Positions 44,642 to 57,734 of a stretch of 64,000 bases of DNA are shown here, in pieces. The stretch's first letter is position 1; the number at the start of each line of letters is the position of its first letter. The notes beneath the pieces were generated by a model, which saw nothing but the letters and a program-made list of their open reading frames with translations, made no database searches and had not been told where the DNA came from. Made by a program: the position numbers and the translations under genes. The stretch is from contig CP103027.1 in the NCBI GenBank assembly GCA_024752435.1, positions 1,240,001 through 1,304,000 of the forward strand, written 5' to 3'. The stretch is from Allantophomopsis cytisporea. Taxonomy: Eukaryota > Ascomycota > Leotiomycetes > Phacidiales > Phacidiaceae.

Positions 44642-47486
44642 GTCAAGAATCATCAATGAAGATCTGCTTAGCACCACCTCTAGGGACATGAGAACGCAAA
44701 TCCCTCGGCTCATAGACTGAGGCCAGTTGTTCCTTCGACAATTTTGATACTCTTTTGGATCATAGACAACGGCCAGCAATGTCAGGGATCAGTATGCCTC
44801 AACATGAACTTAACCACCAAGATCAGATGCTCCATCAATGTCAACCCCACGCACCGGTCTCTAGCCTTCACAAATCCTGCACAAAGCACATCGCAACGTC
44901 TATTCCGTCGCCATGACATTATACGCAGCACAGCAGCTGATCCATCCACGAATCAATCAATTCTGCCAAATGTATGTACATACATACGCTGATGAATTTG
45001 CCTCTTTGCACAAAACAAACAACGGTCCGAGATCTTTAGCATCGGTGTCATCAAGCTCGTTGCTCCGACATGGAGTCGCTGCTCGGCCACTTCTGCAGAG
45101 ATGGAGAGATGATTATCCCGCGCTCGCGACTCAGCATCAGCCAAGAATCCTGAGCGGCGCTGAATCCAAGACCCAAGATATGCACAAATACAGCACGGGC
45201 GAGCCTGCGCTCAATGCACTCCCAAAGTTATCTGGGGTACAGTGTAATGTTCACCTATTCTATGTATTTGCGCAGCTGGCGTATGAGCCATCGGCTCTAT
45301 TGTCTCGACCTCGCGACCAGTCGGCTATAAGGTTCTCATCTTCGTCTTCATCTTCGGCCTCCCCCTCATCTAAACTCGGGAGTTTGAATTCTTACATTTG
45401 AGGATTTCGCTATGCAATTCATTGCCGAGTCATCTATCCAGGTACGGTGACTCAGCTGCGTCACGCCGAATGCTGCGCAGTGCTGGGCACGCAAGATAAA
45501 GTCTTGTTTTGTCTTGCCAGTGAGGCGAATCTCAATGCAATGCCATGCCATGCCATACCATGTCTTGTCAATATGTACCCAATATCGTTACCTACGCATT
45601 ACTACTCTACCTGCCTAGGACTACTTTGGACTCCACATCGGGGCTCCTCCAAGACACCATCCACACCGCACAGCCTCATGTGCACGCAATTCCCAAGGCT
45701 CATTGTGCCTGTCGACCTGAAAGTCGAAAGGGGTCGTGAGATGGCACATACGTCGCATCGCCCTATCGCTTTCGCACTCGCTCTCGCTCTCGTAAATCGT
45801 AAGGCGTCGTTCTCGCCGCCAATGCGTATGGTGGCTCGTGTGCGCGCTTGGAGTCTTGAGCGACTGGTCATGATCTATTTGTGAAATATTTACTGAAATA
45901 TGGCGATTATGAGAATATGTGCTGGGCTATATTGATGGTGAGGCATAGGATTGCTTGGCGAGATTAAGATGCATGTCTTGAGATGAGGTTTGATGTGATA
46001 TTGGAGTATAACTGATATAAAGATACACTTTAAGGTTTGTAAAGTCTCATTGCTATACAGACTCCGGTCATCCATGTGAAGACCCGTACCATACTTTGTA
46101 AGTGGTCTTAAGAATATGATTTATTCAGAGTCAACCTCACGTGGTGACTCTGCGAAGCTTAGAATAAAACTTTACCTTCTCATACGGCATGGCCTGGAGG
46201 CTACTTATCATGTTATCATGCTCCATCTGCCATTAGGCTTGGCTACCAGGATAAAGCTCTCCCACGTGCGAGAATTTCTCCACCAACTCTAGTAGCAGCA
46301 TGGCGTAACTGGGGTTCAGTGACATTCCAGTAGGGGTTCTGTTCCTTCAGCTAAGAAGCTACAGGAAACTTCGTGAGGGATGAAAAGGTGTTACTCGACC
46401 CTGTTATCATCGCTTTGGAACTCCTGATACTGTGACTTAGTGTGAATGACAACAAGACCCTAGTCGAACGGCAGAATAATCTCTACGCAGTACAGAGTTT
46501 CCATTGACGGCTTGTTCTACGTGCCGGTGGAGGTATCGTTGATGATCCTAGTATAGAGGTTTCAATGGATTTGCCACAATTGCCACAGATTTAGAATAGT
46601 CATTCGTAATACGTTTCTATCCACGTAAATTTTGAGGCTGAAGATGAGGGGATGTCATCCCCACAATGCATTACTGAAGGCTGGTCTTGGCGCTGTAGAT
46701 ATCATGAACTTAGTCAAAATTACAGCAGGGGAAATTATGATAGTCTGATTTCACCTTTGTTCTTGAAGTGCCGAAATATATCAGTAAAACATGGAAGTTG
46801 GAACTCATCATTTCAACCCGTTGAGACATGTTGGGAGAATCGGTCAAACAACAGTATATCCCAACAGCCAACCAAACCTAAAATAACATTTGTCCAGATA
46901 CTGTATCCATTGCAAAAGATATAGGCTTCCATGGAAACAATGAATGTTTGCCAATGGTTGAAATGATGCAGTCATCGCACTACTCTCAGGTACAACATTT
47001 CCGCATTGTCGACTTTGCTCCAACGGTGCTAAGTAGTTCCTGATATGGATGATAAGTGATTGCGTCCATACCTGTCAACCAGCATTCAGAACCCCATATT
47101 TATGTGGGATGGGAGTAGTGACAACCACAGATTTAGGTGGCCCTGGCTCGCACTGTTCAGAAAGAAGGGTGGCCTGCACAGTTTAATTCATCAACATAGA
47201 TAGCCGATGATTTCTGTGACCGGAGGATTTTGCGAATCGGCAATGCATGGTGCTCAGCACTGCATTGGTAGGGGACCGACATGCGGGTTGTATGCATTGC
47301 TGCTGCGCTTGATTGAGAACTGCCCTTGATGTGTTGTGACATTCCTGAGACAGACGAATTTCTGTGGGAAACTGATGCGCTCTCGAACATCCACAGCGTT
47401 GGGAGGTGAATAAAATATGGAATATAACATACAATCATAGCAAGTACACCTGTAATCCATCATCACTATTAGTAAATGCAGTGCTC

Positions 47487-48677
47487 TCAGGTACCCTTCA
47501 GTCTGCCCCATCCCACATCGATATCCACACCGTCATCGTTAATAACCTTCCCCCTATCCCATTCCCTACTCTCCCCCTTGCCCTTCCACCTCACATCCTC
47601 CTCCCTCTTCTCCCCACCCTTCTCCCACTTGCTAACCTCCTCCTCCGTAAATCCTGCAGCCCTCAGCCTATCAGCACCCTGCTGCTTCCACTTGGTCCTA
47701 TCCCTCAGCGCTTCTAGAGCCTGATCCCAATCATCTTCCTCTTCCGGATTCAATGCCACATCGGCAGCAGGATTATAGTCCGAAGAAAATCTCGAGTCAA
47801 TCCCAGAAGCACTAGATACAGTTCCTCGCCCGCGAGATCTGATTTTCAAAGATGAGCTAGGGGGTCGTGGACCAATGATATCATCTAGAGGATCTGAGTC
47901 CTCATCCTTAGTCTCCGTTTCGTGTCTCCTAGAATGCGACTTGGAACTCCTCTCAGAATGTTTATGATGCCGGCGCGACTCACGTGGCGATCTCGATCTC
48001 GATCTTGACCTAGATCTTGGAAGACGCTCAGAATGCCGATGTCTACTCCTGTGCTCGCGTGACCTCGATCTATGTCTGCGCCTCCCATCACTCCGCTCCT
48101 TCTCAGGTGATCTACTACGACGATGTCGTCTCTCAGACCTCTCCCCACGTCCCCCTCTTCCATCATCGTCTTCGTGCCTGTGTCGTCGTCTGTGCTCCCT
48201 CTCCTTGTCGACCTTATCCCCAGTATCGCGCTTCGAATGAGAGGCTTCGTTCTCATTACGCCTCCGTGTCGTAGGCTGCCCACCAAGAATGGCGGCGATG
48301 GCCCCAAGCTGTCTTTTTCTGACGTCGCGGCCTGCACTCGCGCTCCTGCTCTCCTGCTTTCTTTCCCCGGCCGTTAGACCCCGCAGTCGGGCCTTTGCAT
48401 CCTCGGCCTCTTTGGCGAGCAGCGCTTGGTTATGGCTGTCTGTTTCTCTGATAATGTTGCGCAAGAAGCGCGTGTTTGGTTTGGGGTGGTTCGCCGGTGC
48501 TCTGATGGAAAATCAGCATAAGTCATTGAATTGAAGGACAGATGTATTGAAGAGCATAACGCACTTGTTTGGAAGGAATGCCTGCAATCCTAACGCTGAG
48601 TATTTTATTGAGCTGTCCTTAGCATCCTTGGCCAGAAGACCAGCAACATAGTCATCCGAGAGATCGTCAGTAGGCAT
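47487..48677 (-). CDS. RS-rich nuclear protein, probably splicing-associated
   Basis: Exons 48677-48565 and 48501-47487 (63 nt intron with an unusual GTGCGT donor) give 375 residues. The N-terminus MPTDDLSDDYVAGLLAKDA followed by KYSALGLQAF and PNTRFLRNIIRETDSHN looks well conserved. Residues about 105-235 are an Arg/Ser/His/Glu-rich low-complexity domain with SRSRSRSRSPRES-type runs, as in SR-related splicing factors. The C-terminus has DDIIGPRPPS, EEDDWDQALEALRDRTKW and GFTEEEVSKWEKG, ending with a REWDRGK-type segment. Localisation to nuclear speckles and a role in pre-mRNA processing are inferred from the RS domain; the exact family is not recognised. It shares a 231 bp divergent promoter with the sos7 gene. 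Confidence 0.88.
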
Positions 48678-48908
48678 CGTAGGAAACTCCACCTGTTGAA
48701 TCTAGATGAAGAGTGAATAGCGGAGAAGTATAAGGATATCGCAAGCAAGAACGTATATCACTAGGTAGATATGCATGTTCTGCCGCTATACACCGGCGAT
48801 ACGACAACCGTATCGGGTAAAGAGTGCGAGTGTCGCAACCACGAAAGTAAACAAATCAAGCCTGACAACGCGACTCTCAAGACAATCAATCAGTCACATA
48901 TATTCAAA

Positions 48909-49803
48909 ATGGCACAGTCTCATAAGGATGTACTCCGCCTACTGGAAGAATCTCACGCAGAGCATCAACTCTCCATCATAAAGCTCAGTGAACCGATTTC
49001 CAGTGCTACAAAGTCAAATGGCAATGCGCGAACCTCAGATGTCTCGGCGGAGGGGATCGAGGAACCCAGCCCAGCCAGTTTAGAGGCAGATCTCACTCAC
49101 TATAAGGCAAGGGATATCTAGAATCATCAAGTTTTTGCTCACAATACTAATTGTTTCACAGGAATTATTCTCCAAGTTACGTTTCTCATACCTCGAGCAA
49201 GTCACCAAAGAGAAATTCATCCGGTCTATCGTCGGCGATCCACCACAGATTGTCAGCGCGCAAGAGAATATCGAACTTGAGTCACAGCTCTTGGGGATCA
49301 AGGCTACACTCAAAGCACAGAAGACAGAAGTCGCCGAACTTGTTGAGGAACTCGGACGCCTAGGAAGAGATTTGACCAAGAGACATGAAAACATCCAACT
49401 GCAAACAACACAACTGCGTGAGTTGCCTGAGAAGATTGCCGGACTACAGAGCAGGATCGAGGAGCTCAAGTCAAAACAAGAGGTTCCATCTGATATACCG
49501 CACATGAATTACTCGCTGGAAAAGACGCAGGCTTTGGTAGAAGAGAGAAGGAAACAAGCGGCTGAATTGGACAGACAGATCGAAACACTACAAAATGCTT
49601 TGCCGAGGAAAACGAGGGAGTTGGATAGACTCCAGGGCGAGGTTGGAGTCTTGGAATCGAAGAGATTGCAGGTTATGGCAAGCGCAAAGGAGGCCAAGAG
49701 GAGGAGGGAAGAAGGAGGTGGGGCTGATGAGTTGGAGGAAAGAGGAAGGTGGTATAGAGGTGTTGAGGCTGGATTACGGGGCATGTTGGAGGTTGAAAAC
49801 TGA
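48909..49803 (+). CDS. sos7: Kinetochore protein Sos7 (Kre28-like), coiled coil
   Basis: Exons 48909-49106 and 49162-49803 join in phase 0 to give 279 residues. The intron is a GC-AG type: donor AAG|GCAAGG, acceptor TTTCACAG, 55 nt. The block DLTHYKELFSKLRFSYLEQ and VTKEKFIRSIVGDPP across the splice junction is the signature of the Sos7 family, partner of Spc7/KNL1 at the outer kinetochore. Without splicing the frame stops at 49119, which supports the model. Residues about 110-270 are almost entirely heptad coiled coil (LESQLLGIKATLKAQKTEVA, LVEERRKQAAELDRQIETL). Function: bridging KNL1 to the centromere in mitosis. No in-frame GT donor gives a better model. Confidence 0.88.
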
Positions 49804-51019
49804 AGGTCTTGCATGTTGGATGTAGTATCAGATGGGGAGCATAACACAGGGTTTGGGATCATGGAAACAATTAGTCAAGGATTTGAGGAACATGTGGGTT
49901 TTGGAGTTTCGATAAGAAACAGGCGTTCTGTTTGGGGATACCTGGATGGCATGGAGATTGTGTTTTTGTATATTTATATCTCTGTAGGATTGGCAAAGCT
50001 AGATATTTGAGCTCTCGTACTGAAGATTGGCGTATCTCCTGGGAGTACCTAACCCATGACAAACTTCAACATATGTTGGCTTGATTGGTGTCTGTATCAC
50101 GGTAAAGCGATTCGGTCATGGACTGTCCCGAGAGGGGATTTAAGACATTCACCACAACATGGCACTGCCCAGAGTCGATAGATACTCAGAACAGAGGCTC
50201 ATTAAACCGCTGGAGGATACCTATCTAATGACTTGTCTCAAATAGCCTGCTAGGGTGTATTTGAGCTTGTAAGCTTATAGATTGAATGACGACTTTTATC
50301 ATGTTTGTGAACTGCCTTTGATAAGGATTCTCACATCAGAGACATTACGATAATGATGACTTGATAACAGATCAACCGGTATCCGAGGTTTATCAACTAT
50401 CATTCAGTTCGTATCTTTGGAGGCGCCTGATATTTCAGACAATCCAAGGCTTCCTCGTTCGAAAACTCATGGCAGGTTTGTATGAAGGATGATAACAAAA
50501 CTAAGGTACCCATAGCGTAAATCCGGTCACACGTCTTTACTCTTGGTCTGCATCCGTATCTCATTCTCAATAACAATAATGGCAAATACTGTTCAGAAGC
50601 GTGGATTTGAAATAGTTATAAGAATGGAATCAGAGTAGCTGTGACAATGCGGATATTTTGCATTTGGAAAGTCTCAAATATTGAATTGGTCTTGATGGTC
50701 TGTTCTCGTGATTGTATTCTCGTGATAATGTTCTATAGGTTATTAGCGTTGCGAGCCATAATTGGTGGAGAATGGCTTTCAGCCTCGCTTAGTCATCATA
50801 TCATCCCACAAAATTCTCATGGTTAAGCCCTAAGACTGAAGTTTCGCCAATTGGCCTAAGCGACCGTGAGAGCAAGATTGGCAGTCCCGAATTCGCGATT
50901 TCAGATCCGACAACGACACTCGACAACCACCGACGACGAGGTATGTGAAGCGCTCTCAATTAGCATTGGAATAGGAACGTAACACTAATATTTCACGTTT
51001 CTATAGTTCCTAATTCAAA
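49804..51019. other. Intergenic, promoter and leader of eL37
   Basis: No supported gene. The last 150 bases contain CGACAACGACACTCGACAAC-like leader sequence and a probable 5' UTR intron (50941-51006). Confidence 0.5.
50941..51006 (+). other. RPL37: Probable 5' UTR intron of the eL37 gene
   Basis: Context GACGACGAG|GTATGTGAAG ... GTTTCTATAG|TTCCTAATTC, 66 nt, with an AACACTAATA branch-like stretch 21 bases before the acceptor. It lies 14 bases upstream of the start codon. Leader introns are common in fungal ribosomal protein genes; transcript evidence is not available here. Confidence 0.6.
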
Positions 51020-51568
<549 letters not shown>

Positions 51569-53618
51569 AGAAAAGGTTCTCATAGGCATTTGGGGGAGTG
51601 ATTGGGATTTATAGCTTGGTTGCTTTTATGATGTCTCAAGGACCGCGGTCATGCTAGCAAATGCTATTCATTGCAAAACAAGCTTTTTCCGAACTTTTCG
51701 ATTATGAGAGGTGCATGGGATGAACGACTGGACATGCTCGATGTTACGATATTCGACTCGACAAGGACTATTCGATCGAAGCAGATGAAAGCAACAAGGA
51801 CAGGATGAACGATTTCAATCATCCATCGAATTCCAATCTCAATCCTGGTCACTCTGCAGCTGATTCTGTAACGAGATGAACGTGAAAGTGACGAACTACG
51901 AATTGAAGACTGGCGTAAACCCATAGGACCACAATACACCAAGGATATTCCAACATCTATTTGGACAAAAAAAGCATAGTTGAAAGCGCCCCAGAAAGCT
52001 AACTATATAGGGTGTCCTAAGAACTTGATTTACGTAGTAAAATTTGTTTATACATGCCTATCATCCTTGGATATCAAAATCACTACAATCTTAACTCATC
52101 ATTGACATCTCTCAAGTACCCTCCCTCACCCCACCAACCCCGCAACACTCTCGTTCCTTCATGTCATCAACTCTTGCCTATAAATTCGTAATTTTCAAAT
52201 TCTTACTGACGTTGCGGCGTTTGCTCATAATCTCAATTTTATGACTACATCAGCTTGATACGCTTAATTCAGCAAACGACGTTGTAAGGCTACTCTAGCA
52301 AGTAGTGTATATGGTGAGTAATCTATGACGAAGCTCGGCGGAAGTTTGGTGAGGCTCAATGGGCTGCGTAGAGATATCCAATATAAAATAGCTTTGCTGA
52401 ATTACTGTTGCAACTATTATTTAAGAACTATTCCGTCTTGCGTTTTAGTGCTTGACGCACTCGAGGGCTGGTCTTGTGCTACATCATCAAAAAGAAATGG
52501 TAATGGATTGCTAACATGGAAAAGTCGCCCGAAAGCAGGTATGTGACTGTAAAGGGACAATATTTCTTTCATGTATTTTTCTTCTTCGATTTGATTCTGC
52601 TTTTGATGTCAAAAAATTCCGAACTCATGTCATTCCTTTTTTCTTTATCTATATATATATATATATTTTAGTTTAATCATTTACATTTATTATGCAACTT
52701 ATGAATGGATACCAATGATTATTAGAATTTCCAGTAGGATGGGATTGATAGTACTTATTAAAACACGTTCACTTATAAATTCGACTTTACATTATCTCTT
52801 ACAACTGACCAATATTCAGCTTAACTCAAAGGTCTGATGAATTTCCTCAATAAGTATCTACATCGCCTCAAAATTCCTCCACAAATATAACGATGAGCAA
52901 GAAAATACCATTTCAAAAACTAAGAGAGATTCATCGAGAGTAAGAGACGGGATTTGAAAATAACTCTTTAGAATATGCTTGTAGTTAGCTTGTTAATGTA
53001 GGTGATTGCGATACATGTTACTCAATCCCCAAATGACTTGCTCCTTGAACGCATAGTAGCTTGGGAAATCCTGCCACTTCACCTATCAGCTAATCCGTTA
53101 ATTACCGGTACTGTCGAAATGCTGACAAATAACTCTCTTGAAGTGCTGAAGTGCTGATAACGGATCGAGTGACAACAACATTGAGGTACATAATGCCAAA
53201 GGCAAATTCGACAACGCTGGTCATCTGTCAAGAGCTCGGAAAGAGCACATTTGCCCCGGCTCCCGGCCCTTCCTACTATCACAGGAAGTAAACAGACCAA
53301 CAGATGCATGAAGGATACCAAGTCCCCCAACATTAGCCGCTCAAATACCCGAGCCGTCCCGTACGCTTCCTTCCCGGTCCCCGACCAGACATTCTAGGAT
53401 TAGATTATCATCCAGGTCACTCCTCTAGTGACAAGGTAACACGCGTATAAATGTGCCATTTCTATATATTGGCTCCATGTCCCTTTCTTTTTCCTTTTAA
53501 AACTCCAATGTTCATATTTTCGATGCTGTACTGTTCAACAGAAGCTAATAATATAAATGCTGACAACCTAACACCCAGATACACATTACCACCTTTTTAA
53601 GTTCTTTCACTAAAGCGC
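51569..53618. other. Convergent spacer, AT rich
   Basis: About 2 kb between the ends of eL37 and pantothenate kinase. AT-rich with a (TA)n tract near 52652-52669 (ATATATATATATAT) and long T/A runs. Short frames at 51664-51942 and 53079-53333 show no family features. Confidence 0.5.
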
Positions 53619-55276
53619 TCAACTACCAGGGTATACAAGCACCTCCGCCTCACCTTCTCTCTCTTTCTCGACAGTATCCGCTCTCTCCCTCATTCTATCC
53701 ACTCCCATTCCCTCCTCCTCAAAACTATTCCTCCTGCCCCAATTCCTCGGCTGGCGCTTGAGGAATGCGCCTACGGCGCCAAGATAGCCTTCATGACGTA
53801 GGAAATAAGCCTTCTTCTTGCCCTGCGACCAAAACTTGATAGCGTAGCTGAGGGTATTCATAGTCTGGCGATGACCACGGATAAACGAGCCACCGAAATA
53901 GATATGTTCGAGATCATGCTTCTCCGACTGGAGGTAAGCGATCTGGCCGATGTTATTAGAGATAGCGTATAAAAGAGATCGCGAGATATCAGCCGAATCG
54001 AAACCAGCACGCCCGCGCTCCTCGCCACCATCTCTGTGCGCCGATTGCGATTCTGATTCGCGATCCGCATCTCCGTTCAGCAAGCCCCCGCTGTCTTCCG
54101 CCTCGCATTCCGCCTCATGCTTCATGCGGAAGACTTTCCCGAAACTGCTGGCGATGGTGCTGGATTTCAGGCCGATCTTGCCGTAGTCGCGCCCCGTGCC
54201 GTAGATATCGCCCACCAACATATCGACGGCGGCGTTGTCGCCGCGCTCGGCCAGACCTAGCATCTCGTCGAAGGTGCGCGCTCCTGTCAACAGGCTGAGG
54301 AGACCCCATAGCGTGCCACCGCCGAGGGATGTACCGCCCACACGCTGGTAGGCCCGTGGTCCGGATACTTTGATCATCGATACACCGGAGCCGATGTTCA
54401 CGAGCAGATACGGGTATATTGTTGAAGGTTGCGCGGGTGGAGTTACGAAATGCATGGGTGAGGTATCTGAGTAGGTGAAAACTTCCATGGGAATTTCGGT
54501 GATGAAGAAATCAAGGCCTTGAGAAATTGTCAATTCACGTATACTTGCTGCGAATGAATGAATCTCTTACCTATTATCAGACACTCCATCTCGTCTTCCC
54601 GTAGCACATCTACACCCAGTGCCTCACGAATTTTATCATAATATTTGTAGGCTCCGCCCCCAGTTGCCATCACACATAGCTCCCCCGGTCTCGATCCATT
54701 GAGTTTCTGTTGCTTGTCCTTCAGCTGTTTCATAAAGTTGACGCAGTCATCTATGCGATCTGTCTCGAAATTTATGAAATTCAATCGTCCTCCGGGTTCG
54801 GTCGAATGCGGTTCTCGCGAAAAAAACACCAATTTGGCTAGAGAGCCTCCAATCTAGCAAAGGAGGATATCATGTCAGTCGAAAATCATAAGAGCCAAGG
54901 GCATTGGAATACGGAGGCCTACATCTACAGCAATATGGCTCACCACAGCCGTATGATTTGGTAATCGGATATCATTCGTATCATGACTGCCACCATTGGG
55001 GCTTGGTGGTGAGCCATGCGCATTACTATTCTTCTCATCTACTATGAATGCGCCTTGGACATTGATCTTGACAGAGCCCGGATGAATGATTGTGTCGTCG
55101 ATTTCGGCAGTGTTCGTTCGCATTCGTAGCGGGGTATGCGATGTCGATACCGAGGATGAGGGGTCATTGGCAGGGACAGTGGCCGAGGTTACTGCAGTTT
55201 CTGCAGCTACTGTGGATTGCGCCTCTTGCTGGACAGGCACACGATTGTTGCTGTCGGTGGAAGATTTCGCAGACAT
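53619..55276 (-). CDS. CAB1: Pantothenate kinase (CoA biosynthesis)
   Basis: Three exons, 55276-54923, 54853-54571 and 54517-53619 (introns 69 and 53 nt), give 511 residues. An N-terminal disordered Ser/Thr/Asn-rich stretch (1-75) precedes the ASKHA-fold kinase: HIAVDIGGSLAKLVFF (113-128, phosphate 1 loop), ATGGGAYKYY (about 181-190), LLVNIGSGVSMIKV (250-263) and GTSLGGGTLWGLLSL (from 275). These are the signatures of eukaryotic type II PanK. It phosphorylates pantothenate with ATP, the committed step to coenzyme A, and is essential in fungi. A Glu/Ser/Arg-rich insertion (about residues 365-390) and a polar C-terminal extension are lineage additions. The start is the first Met in a frame with no upstream continuation seen. 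Confidence 0.96.
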
Positions 55277-57734
55277 GGCTGAAGGAGTGACTATGTTTCG
55301 TTGTGTTTCCAGAGGATTCGGAGCTGGCTCGGAGGGCCAGATGAATTGAGAAAGCGATCAAGGCATAGAGTAGCAGGGGAAATGTAAAGGAATTGACGAC
55401 GAATCTCTTTAAAGATTGGGAAATCGGGATTGATCTCGTATCCTCGGAACTTATTGCTGCTGCTGACGACCAAAGTGTCTTGTTTGTCCAAGTGGGATGG
55501 CTGATCTCAGCAACTTAATGTATGTGGGTGTTGCCGAAGAAATGTTATCGATAACAAATCAACATGGCTCAACGGCATTTAAACGGTCAATTAGGATTTT
55601 TATTGTGCTCTCCTTGTTGATGATCCCTTATCTCCTTCCATCCGAGGCAACTCGGATACCAGATCTTACATTTTGAATACCACAAATCAAGAAAGGACAA
55701 GTTGTATGTACATACCTTACATACTGCATGCGAATGTATATAGCATCGTACACCGGTCAAGAGGGTTGGAGGGCAATAAACCCACTCACTGTATTGACAT
55801 TTTGACTGTACATAGCATGGAACGTGTATAGGCATAATAAGCTATTATGATTATGGTAGTGTTGGATCTCAAAACAGATCTAGATGCAGATCGATATTAT
55901 ATCAGCCCCTGTTTATTGGAAATTTGAAGATTTAATGAGACGCAGGCGGATAACGTTAATGTTGCTACAAGTCCATCTTGACGATCTCAAACAGGTTGGT
56001 GACGTTCTCAATGACCACTTGGGATATTCAGAGGTCATCACTATCATTCTGGGAGTTATGGAATACGAAATACTAGTTGTCTATGTTGAAAAGACTGAGA
56101 TTGTTGACAGTTCATCGATCGACCTTCCGTGGATGAAAGCCTAGGACGAAATTACGCAGTAAGTGTGAATCCATGCCCATGTCTCCTCGCCGAACCCCTA
56201 CACTCAACTTTTGTCTGTTCCTTTATCAATGACACTGGAATTTTTAAACAGCTGCATATCCAGCCCAGTGAAAGGAGAGCTGATTCTGTTACGTTGAGAT
56301 GGTGAGAGGCGCAACCTTCATGTTTGTAAGTGGCGTCAATGCCGCAGCTTATGCTGAGCGCTTCACCTCGACGAACGACTGTTATGACACAATACTATCG
56401 CTGGCTGAAACTCAAAGTTCTTTGAAGTAGAGTATTCAAAATTGTCCGAGCCAATATGGAATAACTCTCTGTGAGTAGTAGTGGTGGTGATTTTGAAATG
56501 TCAGGGTAAGGGTTCAAGAACAGAATCATGGCCAGTGCATCGATGTAGATACTCACAACACTGTGGACGCATCAGTTTCCCTTCAAGTTACATTACATGA
56601 AGAGAAATAGAGTCATCCAAGAGTCCATCTTCAAGTATCAATATTGCCATGATTCTATTATTCCTATTAGTGACACAGTATCACCGCCGTCCTCCCTCCT
56701 TTCGCCTTACTCGAAGACAGCGATGATCGTAAGCCACCTTGCCTCACCCTCTCGTTCCCGCCAGCCTCCCGCACTGAAAGCACCAATGTTAAGATTCAAG
56801 CAACATCATCCAAATTCCTCAACACTGAACCGTAAAACTTTTATCCCCCGCTTTCAGGCACAGGAATCCATTCTTTACTATCTGACACCTAGTTCTTCAT
56901 TCGTCTCCCGTCGACCTTTCCCCGGTATTGAAATATATTCGACATGATGAGCCGTCCGGCATTGTGCTTGGGATGTTTGCGGTGATCGAACGGTTCGGGT
57001 CGCTTCAAACCACCACGATGCTGCACCTTTCACCATTTTGGCGAACTCTTCTAACGCTGTCTGTTTCATACAAACAATTGTCAATCATCCACGCGTCGCA
57101 TCACCAGCTATCAGCCGGTTACTATCTGAGATATTGTTGCAAGGGTCTATGACTGTGAGGGGTGAAATAAGAACCTACATACTCCATTCCACAAGACCAA
57201 ATGTAGGAAAGTTTCTCTCATATATCCAATGTAACTGTCACTTCTCTTCTGGAAAGATAAACATCTCTTCTCCTTTCCTGCACTTCAGCCTTCATGTCTT
57301 GCTTCTGTCTAGCTCCTTCATGACACCTTTCTTCATTTCTCAATTCCAATTGTTGCTTTTTGACTTCCCACATTGTTATCCTTACTTCTCTATGTTGGGC
57401 CGCTCGTTCATCATTCTAAATCGTCAAAGTCCGTTTTCAGCAGAATATTTTTACACTATTTCATGGTCCTGTCTGCATACAAATTAGATTTCTTGACGCC
57501 TGTACTTAAGAAGCCACGCTTTATACAGCTCTACTGAAGGCTGGGAATCTTGAAGCTAAAGATTGGGGATGTGAGACTGAAAGGGAACGTGTTACCTTTA
57601 TTCATAATCCTAAGCAAGCTCTTCGGTCATCCACCTCTGTGTGTGTACTGGGCGACTCTCACGATCTCCATAGAGATTTCCTCGAAATGCTCACATCTCC
57701 ACGAAAAGACCTGTTGGAAATATCACCATCCCAA
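55277..57734. other. Divergent intergenic region
   Basis: 2.46 kb between the starts of pantothenate kinase and the DUF5672-like gene. A small ATG frame (55884-56144, 86 codons) and a 149-codon frame (57038-57487) have no recognisable features and are not accepted. A TACATACCTTACATACTGCATG string occurs near 55708. Confidence 0.45.

Larger units (their letters stand above)
33492..47486. other. 14 kb region without an intact recognisable gene
   Basis: This is the 5' side of the Zn2Cys6 gene and the 3' side of the RS-rich gene. Many frames of 60-230 codons exist on all six frames but they overlap each other, lack protein-like composition, and mostly span low-complexity DNA. Unlike 20.3-21 kb, base composition is mixed rather than uniformly TA rich, so strong RIP decay is not indicated. 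Contents that stand out are listed separately: several microsatellites, a 24-bp repeat, a family of hairpins near 41.6 kb and a frameshifted membrane-protein-like stretch near 42.5-43 kb. Long regulatory DNA or non-coding transcription upstream of the factor is a reasonable guess only. Confidence 0.5.

Noticed and set aside
44913..45884. Plus frames of 162 and 145 codons in the desert
   Set aside because: Include poly-Ser from simple repeats and low-complexity strings; no family features.
33492..47486. CRISPR-like array or a complete transposon in the desert
   Set aside because: Repeats are few, short and unevenly spaced, and no transposase, reverse transcriptase or terminal repeats were found; the host is eukaryotic.
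55884..56144. 86-codon ATG frame upstream of pantothenate kinase
   Set aside because: No recognisable domain, splice sites or promoter context; length is within chance.
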